From Allobosea sp. 117 (GTDB lineage: Bacteria; Pseudomonadota; Alphaproteobacteria; Rhizobiales; Xanthobacteraceae): 64,000 nucleotides of DNA. Within the stretch, counting starts at the first letter, position 1, and every line of letters begins with the position of its first letter. Location of the stretch: positions 124,001 to 188,000 of the forward strand of contig NZ_JNLC01000016.1 of the NCBI RefSeq assembly GCF_000702305.1, read 5' to 3'. Below the pieces are notes generated by a model. The model searched no databases. It was not told where the DNA came from and saw nothing but the letters and a program-made list of their open reading frames with translations. Below, piece after piece: positions 10,901-19,273 of this stretch. The position numbers were made by a program, and so were the translations under genes.

Positions 10901-13900
10901 GGGTTCCCGTCGAGCAGCTTGAACAGGACTGGCGCGAGGCCACCGCGGCGATCTGGCCGAAGAGCTGGCTCGCTAGGCGGCGGGTGCGCAAACTGCTCCA
11001 GAGCCACGCCACGTCGGGCATGCCCGACCCCGAAACGGACCTGCCGCTGCTGCGGACCATGCAGGAAAGCCGCTCGGCGGTGGAGGCGAGCAGCCTGGCT
11101 GGCAAGCCCATCGGCTTCTCCGGCCTCGACACCGACGTCGCGGCGGTCAGCGAGCATATCTCCAGCGCCGCCAGCCTGCGCGAAAGCCTGCTCCATCTCG
11201 GCTGCGCCGCCGATGAGCTCAGGTCGGTCGTCGCGGCGATCGCACCCATCCTGGCTGAAGGTGGGTCGAACGACCCGGTCCGGCAGGCCGCCCGCGACTA
11301 TCTCGCCGCCCTGCGGACGTTCCGCGCGGGCGCGGGGCTGTTCGCCGAGATCGCCGGCAGCGATCCCCTCGCCTCGACCGCCGCGCGCCCGCTGACCGAT
11401 CTCGCCTCCGCAGCAGCCGAGCTCGTCGAAGCGCGCGGCCTGCTGCGCGGCTGGACTGATTGGTGCGGCACCCGGCAGACAGCCGAGGCGCATGGACTTG
11501 GGGCCCTGATCGCCGATCTCGAAAGCGGCGCCGTCCGCCCGGATGGGGCCGAGGCGGCCTTCCGTCTCGCCTATGCCCGCTGGTGGCTGCCGCCGACGCT
11601 CGACGCCGAACCGGTGTTGCGCGACTTCCAGCGCTTCCGGCACGAGCACGCCATCCGCGAGTTCCGCGAGATCGACGATCTCGTGCGGACACAGGCGACG
11701 CAGCGCGTGATCGCCGCCATCGCGCACGGCCTGCCGGGGGTGCAGAGCGTGCCGCGCAATTCCGAGCTCGGCCTGCTGCGCCATCAGATGGAACTGCAGC
11801 GGCCCAGCCGCTCGATCCGCGAGATGATCGGCACCCTACCCGGCAGCTTCGCCAAGCTCGCGCCCTGCATGCTGATGTCGCCGCTCTCCATCGCGCAATA
11901 TCTGCCGCCGAACCAGGCACTGTTCGACGTCGTCATTTTCGACGAGGCCTCGCAGATCACCACCTGGGACGCGGTCGGCGCCATCGCGCGCGGGCGGCAG
12001 ACGGTCATCGTCGGCGATCCGAAGCAGCTCCCGCCAACCAATTTCTTCGGTCGCAACGAAGAGGACGAGGCGATCGAGGAGCACGAGCGCGATCTCGAAA
12101 GCATCCTCGACGAGGCCAAGGCCGCCGGCATTCCGGTGCGCGACCTGCGCTGGCACTATCGCAGCCGCAACGAGTCGCTGATCGCCTTCTCGAACGCGCA
12201 TTACTACCAGAACCGGCTGATCACCTTCCCCTCGCCCGCCGTCGAGGACCGCGCCGTGCGCCTGCGCCACGTGCCGGACGGCATCTATGACCGCGGCAAG
12301 AGCCGGACGAACCGCATCGAGGCCGGCAAGGTGGCGGAAGAGACGGCCGCGCGGCTGCGCGGCTGGCTCAAGCTGAAGGAGAACGAGCGGCCGACGCTGG
12401 GCATCATCACCTTCAACGACCAGCAGCGCTCGCTTATCCAGGATCTGCTCGACGAGGCGCGGCGGGCAGAGCCCGCGCTGGAATGGTTCTTCGCCGAGGA
12501 GCGGATCGAGCCGCTGATCGTCAAGAACCTCGAGAACGTGCAGGGCGACGAGCGCGACGTCGTTCTGTTCTCCACCACCTTCGCGGCGGACGCGGCCGGC
12601 AAGCGCTCCATGGATTTCGGCGCGCTCAACCGCGAAGGCGGCGAGCGCCGGCTCAACGTCGCGGTGACGCGGGCGCGGCAGGAACTCGTCGTGTTCTCCG
12701 GCTTCACCGCCGATCTCATCGACACCGACCGCACCAAGGCAGTCGGCGTGCAACATCTGAAGACGTTCCTCGATTTCGCCGAGCGCGGCGCGATCGCCCT
12801 GCCCGCGCAGGACGAAGGATCGGTCGGCGCGCCGGACTCGCCCTTCGAGGAGGCGGTGATCGCCGCGCTCGACCGCCTCGGCTGGCAGACCGTGTCGCAG
12901 GTGGGCATTTCCGGCTTCCGGGTCGATATCGGCGTGAAGCATCCGGACCGTGCCGGCGCCTATCTCGCCGGCGTCGAATGCGACGGCGCGACCTATCACC
13001 GGGCCGCCACCGCCCGCGACCGCGACAAGGTGCGCGAGCAGGTGCTGCGGGGGCTCGGCTGGAACATCGTACGTGTGTGGTCGACCGACTGGTGGTTCGA
13101 TTCCCAAGGTGCCACGCGGCGCCTGCATCAGGCGCTGGACGATCTGCTGGCGGCGAGCCGGCAGCAAACGGCGGACGAATCCGAAACGGCACCCGCGCAT
13201 TGGGACATGGGGCACCAGGTCGAGCCGGCGGACGAAACGCTGGCGGCCGAGGCCGATGCCGACGATAGCTCCGGCTCGCCGCCGATGGCTGGTCTGCCGG
13301 AAGATGTGGTGCCGCTCGAACCCGCCTTGCCCGAACGCATTGCCTCGCTCGGCGCTCGGTCAGCCCCACCCCACATCGTCGCGCCCCAATCCCCGCTCGG
13401 CCACTCCATCGCGTCCAGCGAGGTGATCGGGAACGCAGGCGAGGCAACGGGCGCATCCGTCGACGGTCTTGGCTATCGCATGACCGACCTTTCCGGCATC
13501 CGCGCCGAGCCGGAGCGCTTCTTCGACATCGCCTATCACGGCACGCTGAGCGCCATGGTCGAGGCGATCATCGATTGCGAGGCGCCGCTGCGCGAGGACC
13601 TCCTGCTGCAGAAGATCGCCCGCGCCCATGGCTGGCTCAGGACCGGCGGCCGAATCCGCGAGCGCATCATGCTGCATCTGAAGAACGTCGACCGCACCCA
13701 GGAATCGAGCGGCGTCTTCCTGTGGAAGCGCGGCACCGTGGCGGAGATCATCGCCTACCGTGCGCCGTCCGACAGCGAGGCGCGCCGGCAGATAGCCGAG
13801 ATTCCGCTCGCCGAGCTCGCGCAGATCGTCATGCAGAACCGGCACTTTCTGGACTGGGATGACCCGCCTCTCGCTTTCGCCCGGCTGCTCGGTGTCGAGC

Positions 13901-13974
13901 GGCTCGCAGCCTCCTCGCGCGAGCGGCTCGCCGAGGCGGTCGCGCGTGCCGTGCAGCACGCCTCAGCCGTTTGA
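7939..13974 (+). CDS. Giant SF1 helicase with fused Vsr/MTES_1575-like nuclease (DUF4011/DUF3320)
   Basis: A 2011-residue protein. The start is taken as ATG at 7939 (a TTG two codons earlier is the alternative). Domains in order: an N-terminal beta-rich and transglutaminase-like region (about 1-320); a DUF4011 segment with WQKKLLDLTLRNRLLNFP near 396-413; a split superfamily 1 helicase with Walker A GPPGTGKS (706-713), Walker B DEAS (1335-1338), motif III GDPKQLPP (from 1359), LENVQGDERDVVLFS, and motif VI NVAVTRAR (1573-1580); a PD-(D/E)xK-type nuclease like REase_MTES_1575 (FEEAVIAAL at 1636, FRVDIGV with D1663, GVECDGATYH with E1680, then VRVWSTDWW); and a C-terminal DUF3320 module (about 1866-1920). 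A long charged insert separates helicase lobes 1A and 2A. Proteins of this build occur in defence islands and some carry anti-phage annotations. It is first gene of an operon with two SbcD/SbcC-like genes. Fold and motifs are seen; the defence role is inferred. Confidence 0.9.
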   Translation: MDWDIGGAPLAGDGVEARAVEIRADMAASFTFASFQNAVPVLRSIAIANPTDRHLESCRLELVANPAFLRPKVWAVDRIVPGDTLNLADRRVDLDAAYLAGLDEAERGEVTLRLTAKDAVVAERHMSVRLLARDEWGGVGDMAQLLPAFVMPNDPAVAGLLRAAAERLAAHGHPSGMDGYQSNSPQRAFLLAASLYSAVAGLGLHYAEPPASFEQRGQKVRRPSVVAGDRLATCLDGAVLFAAALEAAGLHPVLLLFRGHAAAGVWLTPRSFSNAIETDLMEVRKALASRELIVFETTGVTHRPPIVFDHAQSLLSPRLEDAEAHNFVAAVDVRRARGSGITPLASHEALRTGTMAEADGDGPVDLPLPPAPHLSEMPAALTEVKPTTAAGRIDRWQKKLLDLTLRNRLLNFPESKKTIPFLCTAVAFLEDRLSDGAAVRLISLPEQNPLGERDASLYRETRGRDLDRGFAAEALARDELPSTLDAKKLEARLVELHRQVRNDMAEGGANTLFLAVGFLRWKKAPTDERSYRAPLLLAPVKLDRRSATSQFFLRFHEDEPRFNATLLQFLERDFALALPQFAGELPRDENGVDVQRLIGAMRHAVRDVPGMEVLDETALSTFSFAKFLMWKDLTERTDALRENRVVRHLIDTPEQAFETDHAAVTEECEIDRRFAPADIISLLPADSSQIAASMAAASGCDFVIVGPPGTGKSQTIANMIANCLAVGKTVLFVAEKTAALNVVYRRLREHGLGDHCLELHSNKADRKHFLTQLKRSWEHGGQRSASDWVLVNEKLRIRRDALNAYVEALHRRHRNGLTAYEAMGMAAQGEGRHAPALSWTSLDAHDGAARQGLEEMAATIGRAFAATERRPALHLVTAPEWSSAWQERLLAAANDVRGHAVGLGKALATFLGRIGLPPAADAPLPEMERLAVLAESLCSTAGRDHRITFDPEFGRLREALSQLDRAIVAYRTAESRLTARFARDTVPRVPVEQLEQDWREATAAIWPKSWLARRRVRKLLQSHATSGMPDPETDLPLLRTMQESRSAVEASSLAGKPIGFSGLDTDVAAVSEHISSAASLRESLLHLGCAADELRSVVAAIAPILAEGGSNDPVRQAARDYLAALRTFRAGAGLFAEIAGSDPLASTAARPLTDLASAAAELVEARGLLRGWTDWCGTRQTAEAHGLGALIADLESGAVRPDGAEAAFRLAYARWWLPPTLDAEPVLRDFQRFRHEHAIREFREIDDLVRTQATQRVIAAIAHGLPGVQSVPRNSELGLLRHQMELQRPSRSIREMIGTLPGSFAKLAPCMLMSPLSIAQYLPPNQALFDVVIFDEASQITTWDAVGAIARGRQTVIVGDPKQLPPTNFFGRNEEDEAIEEHERDLESILDEAKAAGIPVRDLRWHYRSRNESLIAFSNAHYYQNRLITFPSPAVEDRAVRLRHVPDGIYDRGKSRTNRIEAGKVAEETAARLRGWLKLKENERPTLGIITFNDQQRSLIQDLLDEARRAEPALEWFFAEERIEPLIVKNLENVQGDERDVVLFSTTFAADAAGKRSMDFGALNREGGERRLNVAVTRARQELVVFSGFTADLIDTDRTKAVGVQHLKTFLDFAERGAIALPAQDEGSVGAPDSPFEEAVIAALDRLGWQTVSQVGISGFRVDIGVKHPDRAGAYLAGVECDGATYHRAATARDRDKVREQVLRGLGWNIVRVWSTDWWFDSQGATRRLHQALDDLLAASRQQTADESETAPAHWDMGHQVEPADETLAAEADADDSSGSPPMAGLPEDVVPLEPALPERIASLGARSAPPHIVAPQSPLGHSIASSEVIGNAGEATGASVDGLGYRMTDLSGIRAEPERFFDIAYHGTLSAMVEAIIDCEAPLREDLLLQKIARAHGWLRTGGRIRERIMLHLKNVDRTQESSGVFLWKRGTVAEIIAYRAPSDSEARRQIAEIPLAELAQIVMQNRHFLDWDDPPLAFARLLGVERLAASSRERLAEAVARAVQHASAV

Positions 13975-14026
13975 GGTAAAGCTGATCGACGTCCCCGAGT
14001 CGCCACGAGCCCCACCGAACAGGACC

Positions 14027-15145
14027 ATGTTCCGCTTCGTCCACAGCTCCGACCTCCATATCGGCAAGCGCTTCGGCAACATGCCGGAGGAACTGCGGGG
14101 CCGGCTGCGCGAGGCGCGGCACATGGCGCTGGAGCGGCTGGCGCGGGAAGCGCGCGCGACGGGCGCGGGCACCATATTGCTCGCCGGCGACAGCTTCGAC
14201 ACCGAGACCCCGAGCCCGGCCATGCTGCGGCAGGCGCTCTCGGCCATGGCCGGCGCCCCATTGCGCTGGATCGTCCTGCCCGGCAACCACGACTCCCTAC
14301 TGGCCGACGATCTCTGGGCCGCGGCGCAGGGCGCGCTGCCGGACAATGTCCATCTCGCGCTGACGCCGGAGCCGCTCCTGTTCGACGGCGCGGCGATCCT
14401 GTCCGCTCCCTGCACGACGCGCCGGCCCGGACGCGACCTGACCGAATGGATGGACGACGCGGCGACGGCGGACGGCGTCATCCGCATCGGCCTCGCGCAT
14501 GGCCCGGTTCAGAGCTTCTCCGAGGACGGGGTCGGCGCCGACGTGATCGCGCCAAACCGGCCGGCGCGCGCCGGCCTCGACTATCTGGCGCTCGGCGACT
14601 GGCACGGTCAGATGCGCATCGGCGAACGCTGCTGGTACAGCGGCGCGCCGGAGCCCGACCGCTTCAAGCATGACCAGCCCGGCCGCGCGCTCCTCGTCTC
14701 GATCGCCGCGCCCGGCGCGCCGGCTGACGTCGCACCGATCGAGACCGGCAGCTTCGACTGGCGCACGGTGCCGCTCGATCTTCTTTCCGGCGACGACGCG
14801 GTGGCCGCCCTCGCGCGCGCATTGCCCGCTGCCGCGATGCGGCGGCATGCGCTGCTGCGCATCAGCGCCAGCGGCCGCACGAGCCCCGCCATGCGCTCGG
14901 CGCTGGAGCAGGCGGTGGCACGCGAGGCCCCGGAATTCGGTCTGCTCGAGCTCGACATGGACGGCCTCGCCACCGACTGCGAGGCCGGCGATCTCGATGC
15001 CATCGACCGCGCCGGCGCGCTGCGGCAGGCGGCGGAAGCGCTGCTGGCCGAGAGCAATGACGAGGCTCGTTCCTCCGCCGAACGGGAGGTGGCGAGCAGC
15101 GCCTTGCTGCGCCTGTTCTCCTATTGCGAGGCTCTGCGGGCATGA
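14027..15145 (+). CDS. DNA repair exonuclease, SbcD/YhaO-like metallophosphoesterase
   Basis: A 372-aa calcineurin-like phosphoesterase related to the Mre11/SbcD nuclease family. ATG at 14027 opens MFRFVHSSDLHIGKRF, giving metal-site motif DxH (D9, H11). GDSFD follows with the metal ligand D55, then GNHD (86-89). Later ligands fall in GLAHG and in GDWHG. The C-terminal 150 residues form a capping domain of the kind that binds the partner ATPase. It begins 52 bp after the helicase gene, and its stop overlaps the next start in an ATGA, which implies translational coupling. The pair resembles the Firmicutes YhaO/YhaN set more than E. coli SbcD/SbcC. Expected activity is Mn-dependent DNA nuclease; this is inferred from the family. 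Confidence 0.88.
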   Translation: MFRFVHSSDLHIGKRFGNMPEELRGRLREARHMALERLAREARATGAGTILLAGDSFDTETPSPAMLRQALSAMAGAPLRWIVLPGNHDSLLADDLWAAAQGALPDNVHLALTPEPLLFDGAAILSAPCTTRRPGRDLTEWMDDAATADGVIRIGLAHGPVQSFSEDGVGADVIAPNRPARAGLDYLALGDWHGQMRIGERCWYSGAPEPDRFKHDQPGRALLVSIAAPGAPADVAPIETGSFDWRTVPLDLLSGDDAVAALARALPAAAMRRHALLRISASGRTSPAMRSALEQAVAREAPEFGLLELDMDGLATDCEAGDLDAIDRAGALRQAAEALLAESNDEARSSAEREVASSALLRLFSYCEALRA

Positions 15146-17763
15146 GGCTGACCGCGCTGCGCCTCCACAATGTCCGGCGCTTCGCCGGTAGCGGCATCGC
15201 CGTCGAGGGCATCGGCGATGGCGTGAACGTGCTGTGCGCGGCGAACGAATACGGCAAATCGACCTGCTTCGACGCGCTGCATGCGCTGTTCTTCCAGCCG
15301 CACACCGGCACGGCCAGCCCGATCCAGTCACTCCGGCCGTATAGCGGCGGCAGCCCTCTGGTCGAGGCTGATATCGCCACGGCCGACGGTCGCTTCAGGA
15401 TCAGCAAGCAGTTCTACGCCGGTCGTCGCGCCACGGTGACCGACCTCGGCTCCGGCCGCCTCGTCGCGCAGGCCGACGAGGCGGAGCGCTTCATCGCCGC
15501 GCTGGTGCGCGGCGGCACGGCGGGACCGGCCGGGCTGCTCTGGGTGCGGCAGGGCAATACCGGCCTCGACAAGCGCTCGAAGGGCGAGGACGACGAGACA
15601 CGCGCCCGCGAAAGCATCCTCTCCTCCGTGCAGGGCGAGGTCGAGGCGATCACCGGCGGGCGGCGCATGGAGACGGTGCGCGCCCGCTGCGAGGAGGAGC
15701 TGGGCAAGCTCGTCACCGCAACCGGACGCCCCAAGGCCGGCGGTCCCTATCTCGCCGCCATGGAGGAGCGCGACCGGCTCGCCGTCGAGGAACAGCGCCT
15801 TGCCGAGGAGGTCCGGCGGCTGCGCGCCGCTCTCGACCGCCGCCGTGCGGCGCGCGCCCGGCTGACCGAGATCGACAGGCCGGAGGAGACCGCGGAGCGG
15901 CTGAGCGCGCTGAAGGCCGCCGAGGCCGAGCTGGCGCAGGCGAAAGCCCGGCAGGACGCGCTGCGCGCTGCCCGCGCCGAGGCGGAGCTTGCCGCCCGGC
16001 ATGCAGACGCCGCACGTTCGACACTCGACGCCTTCGCCGCCGCCGCCGACCGTCTCGCCGGCCTGTCCCCTCGCCTCGCGGCCGGCAACGCCCAGCGCGA
16101 CGCGGCGCGTGAGCAGCAGCGCGTCGCGATCGCCGCCGGCGAGGAGGCCGCCCGCGTGGTGGAGGCCGCCGAGCGCGAGGAACGCGAGGCGCGGGAGCTG
16201 CTGGGGCGGCTCGACAAGGCCCTGCGCGCCCGCGAAGCGGCCGAGCGCCTCGCCGCCCAGCGCCAGACGCTGGAGGCGGCCGAGGCTGCGCGCGCCGAGA
16301 TCGAGCGCATCGAGGCCGCACTCAAGGCGCTCAGCCTGCCGGACGATGCGGTGAAGCGGATCGAAGCTATGGAGGCCGACATCGCGGCGCGGCGTGCCGC
16401 GATGTCGGCGCGGGCACCGGTGCTGCGGATGCGCTACCGCGACGGCGCGACCGGCGCCGTGCGGCTCGACGGCACGCCGCTGCCGGAGGGCGAGCGCGCG
16501 CTCGCCGGAAGCGTCGATCTCGACATCGACGGCATCGGCACGCTCACCCTGCGCGTGCCGCGCGAGGAGGCGGGCGCGGCGGAGCTCGCCACGGCCGAGG
16601 CGAAGCATCGCGCCCTGCTGGCCTCGCTCGGTCTCGAGAGCCTGGCGGAGGCCTATCAGCGCCAAGAGGCGCTTCGCCAGCACGCGACGGACCTCGCCCT
16701 GGCACGCCAGCGCCTCGCGCTTCTCGTGCCGAACGGACTTGCGGCCTTGCGCGAGGAGATTACGCGCCTTGCCGGCGAGAACGCCGAAAAGCTCGAACTC
16801 AAGGGCGACCCCGTGGCCGCGCGGCTCGCGCTCGACGCGGCCGGGCTTCGCGTCGAGGCCGCCCGCATTGCCGCCCGCGAGCAGCAGCCGCGTCGGATGC
16901 AGGCCGATAGCCGGCTCATCGAATCCGAGGCCACCCTGCACGCGCTCCAATCCGAGCGCGAGGCGCTGATCGCAACGCTCGGCCCCGAACCGGAGCGCGA
17001 GGCCCGGCACGCCGCACTGCGCGATACGTTCACGCAAGCCCAGCGCCGGGCGGGCGATACCCAGCAGCACGTCGAGGAATTGACGGGTGGAATCGAGCTT
17101 ACGGACGCCGAGGCGCGCGTCCTGCGGCTGCGCTCCATCGTGGACGCCGCGCGCGAGGAAGCCGGCCGGCTGCGGGTGGAACTCGCCGCGCTGAACAGCG
17201 AAATCGGCATTCGAGCGGACGAGGCGGTCGAGGAGGCCTGGGCGGAGGTGCGCGAGGCGCTGGAGGCGGCGCAGGCACGCGTCGAGCGCTTCACCCGCGA
17301 GGTCGCGACGCTCACACGCCTCGACGCCGCGCTGGAGGCCGCCCGCTCGGCCGCGCACGAACATTACTTCAAGCCGGTGATGCGCGAGCTTCAGCCGCTG
17401 CTCGGCCTGTTGTTCGAGGATGCCACCGTCACCTTCGACGAGGCGACGCTGACGCCGCGCTCGGTGCGCCGGAACGGGCTCGACGAGCGTGTCGACGTGC
17501 TCAGCGGCGGCATGCGCGAGCAGCTCGCCGTGCTGACCCGTCTCGCTTTCGCGCGGCTGCTCGCGGAGAATGGCGAGCCGGCGCCGGTCATCCTCGACGA
17601 CGCGCTGGTCTATTCCGACGACGACCGCATCGAGCGCATGTTCGACGCGCTGCACCGGCAGGCCCGCCAGCAGCAGATCATCGTGTTCTCCTGCCGCCAG
17701 CGCGCCTTCCAGCGCCTCGGCGGCCACGCGCTGCAACCGATCCCGTGGGCGCCGGAGCGCTGA
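15142..17763 (+). CDS. SMC-like AAA ATPase, SbcC/YhaN type without zinc hook
   Basis: An 873-aa Rad50/SbcC-family ATPase. The ATG at 15142 overlaps the exonuclease stop. N-terminal lobe: MRLTALRLHNVRRF and Walker A ANEYGKST (34-41). Two long Ala/Glu/Arg coiled-coil arms follow (about 190-400 and 490-740). C-terminal lobe: signature LSGGMREQ (from 787), Walker B VILDDAL (D819, D820) and an IVFSCRQR switch region. The middle, where SbcC and Rad50 carry the CxxC zinc hook, has no such motif. Instead about residues 426-480 form a predicted beta-rich insert (VLRMRYRDG to GIGTLTLRVP), as in YhaN-like proteins. It should pair with the exonuclease upstream to form an ATP-gated nuclease on DNA ends. 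Transcription from the operon runs on towards the CRISPR array 11 bp beyond the stop. Confidence 0.87.
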   Translation: MRLTALRLHNVRRFAGSGIAVEGIGDGVNVLCAANEYGKSTCFDALHALFFQPHTGTASPIQSLRPYSGGSPLVEADIATADGRFRISKQFYAGRRATVTDLGSGRLVAQADEAERFIAALVRGGTAGPAGLLWVRQGNTGLDKRSKGEDDETRARESILSSVQGEVEAITGGRRMETVRARCEEELGKLVTATGRPKAGGPYLAAMEERDRLAVEEQRLAEEVRRLRAALDRRRAARARLTEIDRPEETAERLSALKAAEAELAQAKARQDALRAARAEAELAARHADAARSTLDAFAAAADRLAGLSPRLAAGNAQRDAAREQQRVAIAAGEEAARVVEAAEREEREARELLGRLDKALRAREAAERLAAQRQTLEAAEAARAEIERIEAALKALSLPDDAVKRIEAMEADIAARRAAMSARAPVLRMRYRDGATGAVRLDGTPLPEGERALAGSVDLDIDGIGTLTLRVPREEAGAAELATAEAKHRALLASLGLESLAEAYQRQEALRQHATDLALARQRLALLVPNGLAALREEITRLAGENAEKLELKGDPVAARLALDAAGLRVEAARIAAREQQPRRMQADSRLIESEATLHALQSEREALIATLGPEPEREARHAALRDTFTQAQRRAGDTQQHVEELTGGIELTDAEARVLRLRSIVDAAREEAGRLRVELAALNSEIGIRADEAVEEAWAEVREALEAAQARVERFTREVATLTRLDAALEAARSAAHEHYFKPVMRELQPLLGLLFEDATVTFDEATLTPRSVRRNGLDERVDVLSGGMREQLAVLTRLAFARLLAENGEPAPVILDDALVYSDDDRIERMFDALHRQARQQQIIVFSCRQRAFQRLGGHALQPIPWAPER

Positions 17764-17774
17764 GCCTTCGTCTG

Positions 17775-17876
17775 CGCTTGGTTGGCCCTCGATCACCCGG
17801 CGGCTAAACTGCCTTGGCATCGTCATCGCTGGCGTAAAGGGTTGCGGTTGGCCCTCGATCACCCGGCCGCTAAACT
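17775..17876 (+). CRISPR. Minimal type II-C CRISPR array: two 36-bp repeats, one 30-bp spacer
   Basis: Repeat 1 is 17775-17810, the spacer 17811-17840 and repeat 2 17841-17876, an exact 66-bp period. The last 31 bp of the repeats (GGTTGGCCCTCGATC... to GCTAAACT) match apart from one C/G change, while the first five bases of repeat 1 diverge, as in a degenerate terminal repeat. Orientation is plus: the divergent tracrRNA (22633-22656) contains 24 nt exactly complementary to the repeat, and its lower stem pairs with the intact 5' end (GTTGCGG) of repeat 2, so the functional crRNA is spacer plus repeat 2. The 3' end of each repeat (GCTAAACT) could act as an in-repeat -10 element, as described for other II-C arrays. 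A terminator follows 12 bp later. The array is convergent with cas2. Confidence 0.88.
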
Positions 17877-17888
17877 CCAATCTCCCTC

Positions 17889-17914
17889 AAGGCCCTGTTC
17901 GCAGGGCCTTTTTT
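17889..17914 (+). terminator. Rho-independent terminator of the CRISPR array
   Basis: A perfect 9-bp stem AAGGCCCTG/CAGGGCCTT with loop TTCG runs into a T-tract on the plus strand. There is no T-tract in the minus orientation, so it ends array (and possibly helicase-operon) transcripts and not cas2. It supports plus-strand transcription of the array. Confidence 0.88.
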
Positions 17915-17948
17915 CTTTCCCCGGCGTGCCAGAAGCGGGCGTTCGCGC

Positions 17949-18305
17949 CTAGAACAGCGCGAGCTGTTCGGGATTTTTCGGCCCCTGTTCACGGTTTCGT
18001 CCCCGATAGGTGCGGATGTTCTCGTACTGCTTGTCGGTGATCGCGATGATGTGGACTTTGCCGGCGGCGGGCATCGCCTGCTCAATCCTGCGCTGAAAGG
18101 CCTCGGCCTGCTCCTTGCCGGCGCAGAAGCGCAGATAGACGGAAAACTGCGTCATCTCGAAGCCGAGATCGAGCAGCTTCAGCCGAAAGCCGGCCGCCGC
18201 CTTGCGCTCCTTGCGCGTGCCGACCGGCAGATCGAACAGCACGATCAGCCACATGATGCGGTATCCGGAAAGCGCCGGCGGCGCGCCATGCGTCAACGTC
18301 CCCAT
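17949..18305 (-). CDS. cas2: CRISPR-associated protein Cas2 (type II)
   Basis: A 118-aa Cas2, the homodimer that bridges two Cas1 dimers in the spacer-integration complex. The ferredoxin-like core begins MWLIVLFDLPVGTRKERKAA with the conserved D of strand 1, followed by FEMTQFSVYLRFC and VHIIAITDKQYENI. The start is ATG at 18305, two bases after the cas1 stop; an internal Met 17 residues later (MWLIVLF) is the alternative and would give the more usual 101 aa. The reading frame is intact. It is last gene of the cas9-cas1-cas2 set and is convergent with the array. Confidence 0.93.
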   Translation of the reverse strand: MGTLTHGAPPALSGYRIMWLIVLFDLPVGTRKERKAAAGFRLKLLDLGFEMTQFSVYLRFCAGKEQAEAFQRRIEQAMPAAGKVHIIAITDKQYENIRTYRGRNREQGPKNPEQLALF

Positions 18306-18307
18306 CG

Positions 18308-19207
18308 CTAGAAGCCGAGCGGCAGGCCGGGCTCCGGCAAGGCGAGGCGCTCGCCGCTTCCGGCGAAGGCGCGGGCGAGCGAGCCGGCAAGACGCTCGGC
18401 GCAGGTCGCGACCGGGCTCAGCCTCTCCGCGGTCGGCAGGTCGACGATCATGATCCGCGCGAGCGCCGCCTTGGCCTCGCCGGTCACCTCGCCCACGCCC
18501 TGGCCGACGAGACGGTGCACCTCACGGTCGACGACCGGCCGGAACGGCTCCATCAGATCGTCGACCAGAACCATGGGATTGCCGCGATTGGCGTGCTTGA
18601 GCCCGAGGCTCGGGTGCAGCCCCGCTCCCATGACGCTACGCGCGACGCCGGCGCGCAGCACGGCATAACCGTAGTTCAGTAACCCGTTGACGCCGCCGCC
18701 ATCGGTATCGCGCCGGAAACCGGACCCGAGCAGCAGCGGCCAGTAACGCCGGGCTGCCTCCGCCTCGACATTGTCCGGGTCGCCGGCGCTCACCTTCCGC
18801 GCGAGCAGGCGGAAGCCGCCCGCCTCGGCGCCGGTCGCCGCCAGCGCCGCGCCCTGGGCGAGGATTTTGGCCTGCACGATCTGCTGCCAGAGCCGCTTCT
18901 TGAGCGGCAGGGAGGCCGCGGCCTGATCCATGATGCGGCCGGCCTGCTCATGGTGGCCGTCGACCGGCCAGACGATCGCCTCGGGCCGATGGTGCGGCCC
19001 GCACAGAACCACCGGCGTGCCCCGCCGCGCCAGGGCGACGAGAACGTTGTTGGTGTGGGTGAGGCCGTGCGCGTTCATGACCACGGCAGTGATGTCGTCG
19101 ATCGGTACGCGGCCGATCTCGGCGCCGCGCTCGGCGATGGTCAGGAAGCCGCGATCGAGCGCGATATGCCGCCCGTCCGTCGCGATCTCCACCACGCGCC
19201 CGACCAT
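18308..19207 (-). CDS. cas1: CRISPR-associated endonuclease Cas1 (type II)
   Basis: Metal-dependent integrase that inserts new spacers (299 aa from ATG at 19207, which has a GAGG ribosome site; a GTG nine codons upstream is possible). The family start MVGRVVEIATDGRHIALDRG is clear. The catalytic region is intact: VEAEAARRYW holds the conserved Glu, followed by GLHPSLGLKH with the conserved His and VDDLMEPFRP with the acidic residue. The N-terminal beta domain contains IDDITAVVMN. It lies 66 bp downstream of cas9. Absence of csn2 and cas4 makes this subtype II-C. With Cas2 also intact, adaptation genes look undamaged, unlike cas9. Confidence 0.94.
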   Translation of the reverse strand: MVGRVVEIATDGRHIALDRGFLTIAERGAEIGRVPIDDITAVVMNAHGLTHTNNVLVALARRGTPVVLCGPHHRPEAIVWPVDGHHEQAGRIMDQAAASLPLKKRLWQQIVQAKILAQGAALAATGAEAGGFRLLARKVSAGDPDNVEAEAARRYWPLLLGSGFRRDTDGGGVNGLLNYGYAVLRAGVARSVMGAGLHPSLGLKHANRGNPMVLVDDLMEPFRPVVDREVHRLVGQGVGEVTGEAKAALARIMIVDLPTAERLSPVATCAERLAGSLARAFAGSGERLALPEPGLPLGF

Positions 19208-19273
19208 CGCCGCCTCGACCGCATCCCGTTGCACCCTATAGCGGAATGATATTCAAGGTTGCACCAATGACAA

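Noticed and set aside
15328-17880. Open frame of 850 codons opposite the SbcC-like gene
   Set aside because: Antisense shadow of a gene with Walker A, signature and Walker B motifs; it also runs into the CRISPR array.
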